The notes under the pieces: model-generated | Databases searched by the model: none | Told to the model about the DNA's origin: nothing | Seen by the model: only the letters and a program-made list of their open reading frames with translations | Shown here: positions 15,626 through 23,642 of the stretch, in pieces | How positions within the stretch are numbered: position 1 is the stretch's first letter | Layout: each line of letters begins with the position of its first letter | Assembly (NCBI GenBank): GCA_030153045.1 | Contig: JASLID010000017.1 | Location: 1-27,258, forward strand | Reading direction: 5' to 3' | Length of the DNA: 27,258 bases | DNA from: Flavobacterium sp. | Lineage (GTDB): Bacteria; Bacteroidota; Bacteroidia; Flavobacteriales; Flavobacteriaceae | Translations under genes and position numbers: made by a program

Positions 15626-16168
15626 ATGAAAAAATCAGACATCCCAAAAATGCCAGAATATTTTGATCGCTACATCAACTTAACAGAAGATGTTCCATTT
15701 ATGGAAATGCTCGAAACGAGTTTAAAAGAACTGGAAAATTTTCCTATTGAGAAATGGGTAGCTTTAGGTGAAAACGTTTATGCTCCGGGTAAATGGACCA
15801 CAAAGGATTTATTACAACATTTAATAGATACAGAGAGAGTTATAAACTATAGAATGTTGGCTTTTTCCAGAAGTGATTCACAAAGAATGTTGGCTTTTGA
15901 TGAAGATTCATATGCCGATAATGCTAACGCAAACAGGCGAACCATTGAAGATTTACTCGAAGAACTTATCTTAGTCCGCAAAAATTTTATTGCACTATAC
16001 AAATCTTTCTCACCTGAAATGCTACTGAAATCAGGGCAAGGATATGATGGAACCGAATATTCGGTTTTAGCTATGGCGTATATGATTCCCGGACACCAGC
16101 GATGGCATTTAAAAATAGTCGAAGAACGATACTATCCTTTACTTTTAGAATTAAAAAGCCAGTCGTAA
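15626..16168 (+). CDS. DinB-family protein (DinB_2-like four-helix bundle)
   Basis: A 180-residue helical protein of the DinB/YfiT-like superfamily. The three metal-binding histidines can be placed at His65 (DLLQHLIDTERVINYRM), His157 and His161 (PGHQRWHLKIVEERYYP). Many members are thiol-dependent transferases or enzymes of unknown substrate, so I do not assign a reaction. It has no export signal. It is the last gene of the GlxA-like regulator operon, and its stop codon falls within the loop of a terminator hairpin. Confidence 0.85.
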   Translation: MKKSDIPKMPEYFDRYINLTEDVPFMEMLETSLKELENFPIEKWVALGENVYAPGKWTTKDLLQHLIDTERVINYRMLAFSRSDSQRMLAFDEDSYADNANANRRTIEDLLEELILVRKNFIALYKSFSPEMLLKSGQGYDGTEYSVLAMAYMIPGHQRWHLKIVEERYYPLLLELKSQS

Positions 16169-16180
16169 TGATTGGTTTTT
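16154..16180 (+). terminator. Terminator overlapping the DinB-family stop codon
   Basis: AAAAGCCAGTC (16154-16164) pairs with GATTGGTTTTT (16170-16180), including two G-U pairs, around a 5-base loop that contains the stop codon TAA (16166-16168). The converging glsA gene ends 5 bp away. Confidence 0.7.
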
Positions 16181-16184
16181 TAAT

Positions 16185-17096
16185 TTAAAAAACAGACATA
16201 CCTGTTTTTGTAGTCAGTAATTCCAATGCAGACATACCTAATTCTGAGTTTCCTTTTTCATTTAATCGTGGTGACCAAGTCGCTACCACGAAGTTTTTAG
16301 GATATAAGGCTGCAATTCCACCGCCAATTCCGCTCTTTCCAGGCAATCCTACTTTATAGGTAAATTCACCCGATTCGTCATAAAATCCACAGGTTTGCAT
16401 TAACGCGTTCAATCTTTTGACTTGGCTTTTGGTTAGAATTTGTTTTCCGGATTGTGTTTTTCCTTCGTTTGCTAAAAAGAAAAAAGAATGTGCGAGTTCT
16501 TCACAGGTCATTTCAATAGAACACTGATGAAAATAGAAGTCTAAAACGGTTTCTACATCATTTTCAATATTACCAAATGATTTCAAAAAATTAGCTAACG
16601 CCGCATTTCTAAAACCAGTTTCTTTCTCCGATTGTGCTACTTTTAAATTAAAATCAATTGTTGGGCTTCCAGAAAGGATTCGGATAAAATCTAAAAAATC
16701 TTGTTTTGGGCTTTTCAAATGTGAAATCAAAATATCAGCAATCACTAAAGCACCAGCGTTGATAAATGGATTTCTTGGGATTCCTTTTTCGTATTCCAAT
16801 TGCACCAACGAATTAAAAGCACTTCCCGAAGGTTCTACTCCTACCCGTTCCCATGTTTTTTCGTCCAAAAATGAAAAAGCCAAAGCTACAGTTAACGCTT
16901 TTGATACCGATTGAATGGAAAATTTTTCGTTACTGTCTCCAATTCCAAAATCTTCACCTTCAATTGTTGTCAAATGAATTCCAAATTTATTCGGATCAAC
17001 TTTAGCCAATTCCGGAATCGTCACTGCCACATTTCCAATAACGGGAAGTGCTTTTGCTTCTTGGTATATTTCTTGTAAAATAGAGTTGTAATTCAT
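16185..17096 (-). CDS. glsA: Glutaminase (serine-dependent, GlsA type)
   Basis: Hydrolyses L-glutamine to glutamate and ammonia in the cytoplasm; 303 residues from the chosen start, close to the E. coli enzymes. The beta-lactamase-like fold is marked by FSIQSVSKAL, with catalytic Ser63 and Lys66 (SxxK). Further marks are NPFINAGALVIADIL (substrate-binding Asn) and GLPGKSGIGGGIAALYP near the end. I chose ATG at 17096 (MNYNSILQEIYQEAK), which matches the family N terminus. An in-frame ATG at 17126 would add ten residues and start 3 bp after the upstream gene. Either way it is co-directional and probably co-transcribed with the exported protein upstream (17130-18386). Confidence 0.94.
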   Translation of the reverse strand: MNYNSILQEIYQEAKALPVIGNVAVTIPELAKVDPNKFGIHLTTIEGEDFGIGDSNEKFSIQSVSKALTVALAFSFLDEKTWERVGVEPSGSAFNSLVQLEYEKGIPRNPFINAGALVIADILISHLKSPKQDFLDFIRILSGSPTIDFNLKVAQSEKETGFRNAALANFLKSFGNIENDVETVLDFYFHQCSIEMTCEELAHSFFFLANEGKTQSGKQILTKSQVKRLNALMQTCGFYDESGEFTYKVGLPGKSGIGGGIAALYPKNFVVATWSPRLNEKGNSELGMSALELLTTKTGMSVF

Positions 17097-17129
17097 TTTA
17101 GACAAATTGAATTTTTTTGAAATCAAAAA

Positions 17130-18386
17130 TTACGTTTTCAATTTTTTCTTTCTCGCTGCAGGAAATAAAATATTATTTAAAATCAGGCGAAACCCAGGAG
17201 AATTGGGATGCAAATCTAAAACAGTTGGCTCATCACCTACTCTATGTTGGTAATCTTCCGGATCGTGTCCTCCGTAAAAAGTAAAAAAGCCTTTTCCTTT
17301 TTGTCCATGTATATATCTTGCTTCGCTATTGATTTGATTTTCACCTAAAACCAAAACGCTCGATTTAATTAAATTTCTGTCAAACGAAGTCGTTTGCCCC
17401 ATAAAACCTTTTACCAATGAAGTATGGTTTTGACATAACATACTAGGAATAACATCCCATTTTGCAGAAAATTCCATTAGTGTGAAATAATCTTTTTCGA
17501 ATGGAACTACTCTTTTTTCGGTCATATCTATATTAGAAAACTCATATTTTTCGGGTCTTCTTTCTAAAATAAAATCTTTAAACGCAAATGATTTAGAATA
17601 ATCAATTTTTGATTGGTAATCGGCTTCACTTGGGTCACCATCAAACATCGTTTCACAAATATCAATTCCTTCGGCAGCCAAAGCAATATCAAAACTATCT
17701 GTTGCTGAACACATGGCAAACATAAATCCGCCACCTATAACAAAATCTCTTATCTTTTTGGTTACAGCTAATTTTTCAACCGAAACTTTTGGATAACCCA
17801 ACTTTTGAGCTAAAGCTTCGGCTTCTCTTTTTTGCTCAATATACCAAGGCATGTTGCGATAATTAGCATAGAATTTTCCGTATTGACCGGTAAAATCTTC
17901 ATGATGCAAATGCAACCAGTCGAATAATAATAGTTGATCGCTTAAAACTTCTTCGTCATAAATTGTGGTAAATGGAATCTCGGCATAAGTTAAAACCATC
18001 GTTACAGCATCATCCCAAGGTTGTTTCCCTTTAGGTGAATAAACAGCTACTTTAGGCGCTTTTTCAAGAACAACCACTTCCATGTTTTGTGAAGGCGATG
18101 AGATTTCTTCTAAAATTTGATTGGCTTCACCATCAGAAAGAACTTCAAAACTTACACCTCGAATTTGACATTCTTTTTTAATTTCTGACACATCTGGCAA
18201 TAAGAATGAACCACCACGATAATTGAGCAACCAACTTGCTTTGTATTGTTTATCTAGTGCCCAATAAGTGATCCCGTATGCTTTTAGATGATTTTTTTGA
18301 GAAGTTTCATCCATGGGCAATAAAACGTAATTCGCTCTTGAGGAAAGAGTTAACAGAAAAAATAGTATTAAAAAATTTTTATTCAC
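17130..18386 (-). CDS. Exported protein of unknown function, linked to glutaminase
   Basis: A 418-residue protein that starts with GTG (bases 18386-18384). It has a Sec signal peptide, MNKNFLILFFLLTLSSRA, with likely cleavage after SRA and no lipobox. I recall homologues in flavobacteria labelled asparagine synthetase B, but I see neither an N-terminal Cys amidotransferase domain nor an ATP-binding SGGxDS loop. Instead, VAVYSPKGKQPWDDAV (113-128), IGGGFMFAMCSATDSFD (217-233, with Cys226 in an elbow-like position) and FYGGHDPEDYQHRVGDEPT suggest an alpha/beta, class I amidotransferase-like fold. That fold is inference. The gene is followed by glsA within 33 bp (or 3 bp, depending on the glsA start) and is divergent from a T9SS cargo gene. 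I cannot name its reaction. Confidence 0.8.
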   Translation of the reverse strand: MNKNFLILFFLLTLSSRANYVLLPMDETSQKNHLKAYGITYWALDKQYKASWLLNYRGGSFLLPDVSEIKKECQIRGVSFEVLSDGEANQILEEISSPSQNMEVVVLEKAPKVAVYSPKGKQPWDDAVTMVLTYAEIPFTTIYDEEVLSDQLLLFDWLHLHHEDFTGQYGKFYANYRNMPWYIEQKREAEALAQKLGYPKVSVEKLAVTKKIRDFVIGGGFMFAMCSATDSFDIALAAEGIDICETMFDGDPSEADYQSKIDYSKSFAFKDFILERRPEKYEFSNIDMTEKRVVPFEKDYFTLMEFSAKWDVIPSMLCQNHTSLVKGFMGQTTSFDRNLIKSSVLVLGENQINSEARYIHGQKGKGFFTFYGGHDPEDYQHRVGDEPTVLDLHPNSPGFRLILNNILFPAARKKKLKT

Positions 18387-18399
18387 AGTAATTTTTAAC

Positions 18400-18407
18400 T
18401 AAATTTG
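18400..18407 (+). promoter_or_regulatory. Candidate -7 element for the T9SS cargo gene
   Basis: TAAATTTG matches TAnnTTTG, 28 bp upstream of ATG 18436, inside a 49-bp divergent gap. No -33 TTG stands out. Confidence 0.45.
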
Positions 18408-18435
18408 AGAGAAACAAACTAAAACACACATCTAA

Positions 18436-19914
18436 ATGAAAAAAATTTACTTACAAAAAACATTATTTTTAATTTTGTTTTCTTGTAGCAATTTGATCTT
18501 TGCACAAGATACTAACAAAATTAAAGAAATTGACGGAAAATTAATGACTAATGGTCATTTAAAAGCTAATTTACTTAACAGCAACAATTATGCCGCAGGT
18601 AGAATTGCTAATAGTATGCTCGCTCCATCGATAACTCCTGCTTCACAAACAATATGCACAGGAAGCGCAATTACAAATATTACAGCAAGTACCCCGGCAA
18701 TTTCGGATTCAGTTTTACTTGATTGTTTGACTGGGGGTGCTGGAACAGGTATTGATGTTCCAAATAATGGAATTTATTTTGATATTTTAAACTCAGGAGC
18801 TACACCATTAAGAGTAAGTGGGTTTACGCTAGTAATGTATACATTTGTAGGCACTGCAACAAACACCGTTGTTCCCTTTACCATTTACAAAACAACAACA
18901 GCAATCACTGCTGTAGGGAACTATACGACTGCAGCTAATTGGACAAATTTAGGAAACTTTAATGTTACTTTTGCTCCGACTGCTATGAACAGCGGATGGT
19001 CATTTGATAGTGAATTAAATGATAATGGATTTACTTTAGCGCCTGGAGCATCAACTGGAATTTATATTGTTGCCACCACAGCTACAGGCGGATTCAAACT
19101 TGGATACAGAACTTCAGGTACAACTGGACTACCAATTGCAAATGCAGACATGACCGTTACACATAGAGTAAGAGGAACTGGTTTATTTACTACTGATAAT
19201 GTCGTAAGAGGCTTTTATGGAAATGTTCTTTACCATAAAGGTACTTATGGTTTTTGGACTAGAAATAATACAACTAACATAACAGGAACAACAACTGCTG
19301 GTGATCCTGCATCTGGAGCAACTCCATTCCCTATATCTGGTACATTAACAAACACTAATTTAACTGCTTCTGAAACAACTACCTATACCGTTACATCCTA
19401 TGATGTAAATGGAGTTAAGGATGTACAAACTGCAACAGTTACTGTAGATCCAATCCCCATCAATACAGTTAGTGTAGCAGGCGGCTTAGCAACTGCAGAT
19501 CAAGCTGGCGCGGCTTACCAATGGTTTGACTGTAACAATGCTAACGCACCAGTTCCAGGCGAAACCAATCAAAGTTTTAATCCAACTGTTGATGGAAATT
19601 ATGGCGTTACAATAACTTTAGGCGCTTGTACAATAAATTCCGGATGTACTGCAGTTCTAAGTACAAACCAATTTGAATTGAATAATTCATTCGTTTTATA
19701 TCCAAACCCAAGTAAAAATAACTTTAACATAAAATCAGAATATGATTTTAACTTCTCCATTGTTAACCAATTAGGACAGGTAGTAAAGAAGTTTAACGTA
19801 GCAGCTGGGTTAGAATCGAAAGTACACACTGAAGGCTTACCTAGTGGAATTTATATTCTTTCTGGAGTAAACAATGAGGGTAAAAAAGCAAATAAAAAAA
19901 TCATAATCAATTAA
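18436..19914 (+). CDS. Secreted protein with T9SS type A C-terminal sorting domain
   Basis: A 492-residue cell-surface or secreted protein. The Sec signal peptide ends near NLIFAQ-D (residue 24). The middle is low in charge and rich in Thr, Asn, Gly and Ala. It includes PASQTICTGSAITNITAS, TASETTTYTVTSYDVNGV and AAYQWFDCNNANAP, which look like Ig-like or gliding-associated repeats of flavobacterial surface proteins. The last 75 residues form a type A sorting domain, with FVLYPNPSKNNFNIKS, IVNQLGQVVKKF and LPSGIYILSGVNNEGKKA, then a basic end KKIIIN. This sends it through the type IX system. No catalytic domain is seen, so adhesion or matrix function is only a guess. It stands alone. Confidence 0.88.
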   Translation: MKKIYLQKTLFLILFSCSNLIFAQDTNKIKEIDGKLMTNGHLKANLLNSNNYAAGRIANSMLAPSITPASQTICTGSAITNITASTPAISDSVLLDCLTGGAGTGIDVPNNGIYFDILNSGATPLRVSGFTLVMYTFVGTATNTVVPFTIYKTTTAITAVGNYTTAANWTNLGNFNVTFAPTAMNSGWSFDSELNDNGFTLAPGASTGIYIVATTATGGFKLGYRTSGTTGLPIANADMTVTHRVRGTGLFTTDNVVRGFYGNVLYHKGTYGFWTRNNTTNITGTTTAGDPASGATPFPISGTLTNTNLTASETTTYTVTSYDVNGVKDVQTATVTVDPIPINTVSVAGGLATADQAGAAYQWFDCNNANAPVPGETNQSFNPTVDGNYGVTITLGACTINSGCTAVLSTNQFELNNSFVLYPNPSKNNFNIKSEYDFNFSIVNQLGQVVKKFNVAAGLESKVHTEGLPSGIYILSGVNNEGKKANKKIIIN

Positions 19915-19923
19915 TTATGATTT

Positions 19924-19980
19924 AATAAATAAGCAAAAAAAAGCGGTAATTAATTTACCGCTTTTTTTTGCTTATTTATT
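19924..19980. terminator. Perfect 26-bp inverted repeat, bidirectional terminator
   Basis: The left arm 19924-19949 and right arm 19955-19980 are exact reverse complements over 26 bp, with loop TTAAT. The core AAGCGGTAA/TTACCGCTT is flanked by an A-run and a T-run, so both strands give a hairpin followed by U residues. The right end overlaps the dnaB stop codon (19981-19979). Confidence 0.92.
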
Positions 19981-21523
19981 AAAAAGGAACATCACTATCG
20001 TCGTCAAAATTATTCAAATTACTCCCGAAAGCTTCATTAGCACTTGGTAGATTTTTAGTGATAAACGGATTGTCGTCCAAATTCATTTTAGATGGTAAAT
20101 CATCGTAACCAGAACCAAAATCATCTAAGTTATCAAATTTACCAAACTGACCAATAAACTTCAAACGCACATTTTCTAAACTACCATTACGGTGTTTTGC
20201 GATGATAAATTCGGCCTGTCCTTGAGTTGGTGTGTGTTCATCATCATCCCATTCATCAATTTTATAATATTCAGGACGGTAGATAAACGATACAATATCG
20301 GCATCCTGCTCAATAGCTCCCGATTCACGAAGGTCAGAAAGTAATGGTCTTTTACTGGCTCCACGGGTTTCAACGGCACGCGATAATTGCGAAAGTGCAA
20401 TAACAGGAACTTCTAATTCTTTCGCTAAAGCTTTTAAGTTTCTAGAAATGGTTGAGATTTCTTGCTCACGATTCCCAGGTCCTTTACCACTTCCGCCAGC
20501 GGTCATTAACTGAAGGTAATCGACAATAATGATTTTAATATCGTGTTGCGATTTCAATCTTCTGGCTTTGGCACGCAAATCGAAAATTGAAAGCGAAGGC
20601 GTGTCATCAATATATAAAGGCGCTTTTTCGAGATCTTTTACTTTAACACTCAATTGTTCCCATTCGTGTTTTTCTAGCTTACCAGTTCTTAATTTTTCGG
20701 AAGATAAACTAGTTTCTGAAGAAATCAAACGGGTAATTAACTGAACAGAAGACATCTCCAGTGAAAATAAAGCAACAGCTTGATTTGAATTGATGGCAAT
20801 ATTTCGTGCCATAGACAATACAAATGCCGTTTTACCCATACCTGGACGTGCCGCAATAATAATCAAATCGGATGGTTGCCAACCCGAAGTTACTTTGTCT
20901 AGTTTTTCAAAACCGGTAGCAATTCCGCTTAAACCTTCTTTTCCTGCAATTTCTTCAATACGTTTTTTAGCTTGAATTACTAAACTTTGGGCAGTTTCGG
21001 AACTACGTTTGATATTTCCTTGGGTAACTTCGTATAATTTAGATTCGGCTTTGTCAAGTAAATCGAAAACATCGGTCGTTTCATCATACGATTCTTCAAT
21101 AATTTCAGAAGAAATCTTGATTAGACTTCGTTGAATGTATTTCTGTAAAATGATTCGAGAGTGAAATTCAATATGCGCCGAAGAAGATATTTTCTGCGTA
21201 AGCTGAATTAAGTAAAAATCTCCTCCTGCCAAATCCAGTTTTGCCATTTTTTTCAACTGGGCAGAAACTGTTAATAAGTCAATAGGTTGAGAATCATTAA
21301 ATAATGTAACAATGGCTTCAAAAATATATTTATGTCCGTCTTTATAAAAAGCGTCTGGCTGTAAAATATCGATAACCTCATCAACTCCTTTTTTATCAAT
21401 CATCATAGCACCCAACACAGCCTCTTCTAAATCGAGCACTTGTGGGGGTAACTTCCCTTTTTCTAAATTTATAATTGTAGTTTTATCCACTCTAACGGGG
21501 TTAACGTTTCTGAGATTTTCCAT
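19979..21523 (-). CDS. dnaB: Replicative DNA helicase DnaB
   Basis: Hexameric 5'-3' helicase of the replication fork; 514 residues. The N-terminal domain (about 25-130, PPQVLDLEEAVLGAMMIDKK) binds primase. A linker follows, then the RecA-like domain (from about 200) with Walker A ARPGMGKTA (225-233), Walker B IIIVDYLQLM (331-340) and SDLRESGAIEQDADIVSFIY. The acidic tail (ending DDDSDVPF) is typical of Bacteroidota. There is no intein. It converges on the T9SS cargo gene and lies downstream of accA, separated from it by a terminator, so it is probably transcribed alone. Confidence 0.97.
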   Translation of the reverse strand: MENLRNVNPVRVDKTTIINLEKGKLPPQVLDLEEAVLGAMMIDKKGVDEVIDILQPDAFYKDGHKYIFEAIVTLFNDSQPIDLLTVSAQLKKMAKLDLAGGDFYLIQLTQKISSSAHIEFHSRIILQKYIQRSLIKISSEIIEESYDETTDVFDLLDKAESKLYEVTQGNIKRSSETAQSLVIQAKKRIEEIAGKEGLSGIATGFEKLDKVTSGWQPSDLIIIAARPGMGKTAFVLSMARNIAINSNQAVALFSLEMSSVQLITRLISSETSLSSEKLRTGKLEKHEWEQLSVKVKDLEKAPLYIDDTPSLSIFDLRAKARRLKSQHDIKIIIVDYLQLMTAGGSGKGPGNREQEISTISRNLKALAKELEVPVIALSQLSRAVETRGASKRPLLSDLRESGAIEQDADIVSFIYRPEYYKIDEWDDDEHTPTQGQAEFIIAKHRNGSLENVRLKFIGQFGKFDNLDDFGSGYDDLPSKMNLDDNPFITKNLPSANEAFGSNLNNFDDDSDVPF

Positions 21524-21625
21524 ACTGCGAAGGTAGGTTTAATTCTAATGAAACAGAAGTAAAAACAATCATTAAAATGTGTATAACTTCTGTTGATAAG
21601 TTTAATTATGTGTTAATAACCATAA

Positions 21626-21657
21626 AAAAATCCGAAACTGTAAGGCTTCGGATTTTT
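21626..21657 (-). terminator. Intrinsic terminator of accA
   Basis: AAAAATCCGAA (21626-21636) and TTCGGATTTTT (21647-21657) form an 11-bp stem with a 10-base loop. Read on the minus strand it ends in a run of T, right after the accA stop. Confidence 0.85.
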
Positions 21658-21675
21658 ATGTTATTTGTAAGTATT

Positions 21676-22629
21676 TTACTCTTTAAATTCGCCCATTTTA
21701 CTGTATTTATCCATTCTTTGAGCGATTAAATCCTTTGTTGATAAGTCTTTCAATTCATTAAATCCTTTAAGAACATATTCCTTAACCGATTGGAATGCTG
21801 TTGCCTTGTCATAATGTGCCCCTCCAAGTGGTTCTGGGATAATATCATCGATAAGATTTTGTTTTTTCATATCGAATGAAGTTAACTTTAAAGCTTCGGC
21901 AGCTTGTTCTTTAAACTCCCAACTTCTCCATAAGATTGAAGAACATGATTCTGGTGAAATTACCGAATACCATGTATTTTCCATCATATATACTTTATCA
22001 CCTACACCTATTCCTAAAGCTCCTCCTGAAGCACCTTCACCTACAATAACAGTAATGATAGGTACTTTAAGACGAATCATTTCTAGAATATTACGAGCAA
22101 TGGCTTCCCCTTGACCTCTTTCTTCTGCTTCAAGACCTGGATAGGCTCCCGGTGTATCAACTAAAGTTAAAACAGGTATTCCGAATTTTTCGGCCATTTT
22201 CATTAATCGTAATGCTTTGCGGTAACCTTCAGGATTTGCCATTCCGAAATTACGGTATTGACGCATTTTTGTGTTGATCCCTTTTTGTTGACCAATAATC
22301 ATAAACGATTGATCTCCTATTCTACCCAAACCACCAATCATGGCTTTGTCATCTTTAAAATTTCTGTCTCCAAACAATTCTAAAAATGTACCATTTGTTA
22401 AATTGGTAATATGCTCTAAAGTATAAGGCCTACTAGGATGACGAGACAATTGTACTCGTTGCCAAGCAGTAAGGTTTTTGTATATTTCTTTTTTAGTTTC
22501 TTCTAATTTTTGAGTAATTTGTTCACAGGTAGCAGTAACGTCTACATCTGATTCCTGACCAATGACCTGACATTTGTCTAATTGGTCTTCTAGTTCTTTT
22601 ATAGGTAATTCAAAATCTAAATATTCCAT
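21676..22629 (-). CDS. accA: Acetyl-CoA carboxylase carboxyltransferase subunit alpha
   Basis: Alpha subunit of the carboxyltransferase that makes malonyl-CoA for fatty acid synthesis; 317 residues, near the E. coli length of 319. The N-terminal helical part starts MEYLDFELPIKELEDQL. The crotonase-like fold follows, with FLELFGDRNFKDDKAMIGG, TPGAYPGLEAEERGQGEAIA and the oxyanion-site region VGEGASGGALGIGVGDKV. The conserved SVISPESCSSILW is present. The partner accD is not in the window, as is common when acc genes are scattered. A TATCTTTG -7 element lies 39 bp upstream of the start. Confidence 0.97.
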   Translation of the reverse strand: MEYLDFELPIKELEDQLDKCQVIGQESDVDVTATCEQITQKLEETKKEIYKNLTAWQRVQLSRHPSRPYTLEHITNLTNGTFLELFGDRNFKDDKAMIGGLGRIGDQSFMIIGQQKGINTKMRQYRNFGMANPEGYRKALRLMKMAEKFGIPVLTLVDTPGAYPGLEAEERGQGEAIARNILEMIRLKVPIITVIVGEGASGGALGIGVGDKVYMMENTWYSVISPESCSSILWRSWEFKEQAAEALKLTSFDMKKQNLIDDIIPEPLGGAHYDKATAFQSVKEYVLKGFNELKDLSTKDLIAQRMDKYSKMGEFKE

Positions 22630-22667
22630 AAGATTTTTATATTTTTTATAATCAATTATTGAATTAA

Positions 22668-22675
22668 CAAAGATA
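22668..22675 (-). promoter_or_regulatory. accA -7 element
   Basis: The minus strand reads TATCTTTG, a match to TAnnTTTG upstream of the accA ATG (22629). No -33 TTG is found at the usual spacing. The same octamer lies upstream of tgt. Confidence 0.55.
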
Positions 22676-22751
22676 AAATTTTCAATTGAGTTTGAAAGTA
22701 TATTTTGATATATTGTTGTTTTTTGACTTTAGTTAGTTAATTTTCAAATAG

Positions 22752-23642
22752 TTATTCTAGAATTATTTTCTTTTTGCTTTTCAGTATTCCATTTAAAATT
22801 ACTGTTGATAGAATTATAAAGGCTCCTATGTAAAATTGCATACTCATTTTCTCTTTATCATTAAAAACAAGTAAGGCCAAAACGATTCCGTATATAGGCT
22901 CTAAATTAATCGTAAGCATCACAGTATAAGGACTTAAATACTTCATCACCCCTACCGAAGCTATAAAAGCATAAGCCGTACAAACCGAACTTAATACCAT
23001 AAGCCAAATGAAATCGTTCATGGAAAGTTTAAAAAATTCGGGAGTAAAACTTTGTCCGTACATTAGAAATATAGAAAAGAATAAAACGCCTCCAATTATT
23101 TCATAGAATGAGATAACGGTTGGATCGTATTTTTGGGCAAACTTCCCGTTGATTATCGAAAATGAAGCCGATAAAAATGCCGATATTAATGCTAAAATAA
23201 TTCCATATACATATTGCCCTTCGACCTGAAAAATCAAATACAGACCAACAACGACTATTAATCCGAAGAAAACTTCATAACCAATAATCTTTCTTTTAAA
23301 AAAAATAGGTTCTAATAATGATGTAAAAAAGGCCCCAGTTGACATACAAGCTAAGGTTACCGAAATATTAGAAACCTTTATGGCTTTAAAAAAAGTATAC
23401 CAATGCAATGCAATAACCAACCCCGCAACAAGAAGAATAATGATTGTTTTTGTGGGGAGTTTGAAGGGGATCTTTTTAAAAATCATAAAAAGATATATAA
23501 ACCCAGAAGCAAAAAGCATTCGATACCAAACTAATGGCAAAGCTTCTAGAGAAATCAATGCCCCTAACACAGCTGTAAACCCCCATATAAAAACTATGAA
23601 ATGGAGATGGATATAACTATTTAGTGATTTATCTTTTGGCAT
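22752..23642 (-). CDS. EamA/DMT-family membrane transporter
   Basis: Inner-membrane protein of 296 residues with about ten hydrophobic segments in two repeated EamA halves. The first helix is in IHLHFIVFIWGFTAVLGALI, and the second half opens with YVYGIILALISAFLSASFSI. Cytoplasmic basic residues (KSKKK) end the protein. The family exports or imports metabolites such as amino acids or nucleotide-related compounds, but the substrate cannot be told from sequence. Its start overlaps the end of the upstream LptF/LptG-type gene by 14 bp, so it is the last gene of the tgt operon. The overlap implies co-transcription, not a shared function. Confidence 0.9.
   Translation of the reverse strand: MPKDKSLNSYIHLHFIVFIWGFTAVLGALISLEALPLVWYRMLFASGFIYLFMIFKKIPFKLPTKTIIILLVAGLVIALHWYTFFKAIKVSNISVTLACMSTGAFFTSLLEPIFFKRKIIGYEVFFGLIVVVGLYLIFQVEGQYVYGIILALISAFLSASFSIINGKFAQKYDPTVISFYEIIGGVLFFSIFLMYGQSFTPEFFKLSMNDFIWLMVLSSVCTAYAFIASVGVMKYLSPYTVMLTINLEPIYGIVLALLVFNDKEKMSMQFYIGAFIILSTVILNGILKSKKKIILE

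Noticed and set aside
17130..18386. Asparagine synthetase B
   Set aside because: There is no N-terminal Cys amidotransferase domain and no SGGxDS ATP-binding loop, and the protein has a signal peptide.
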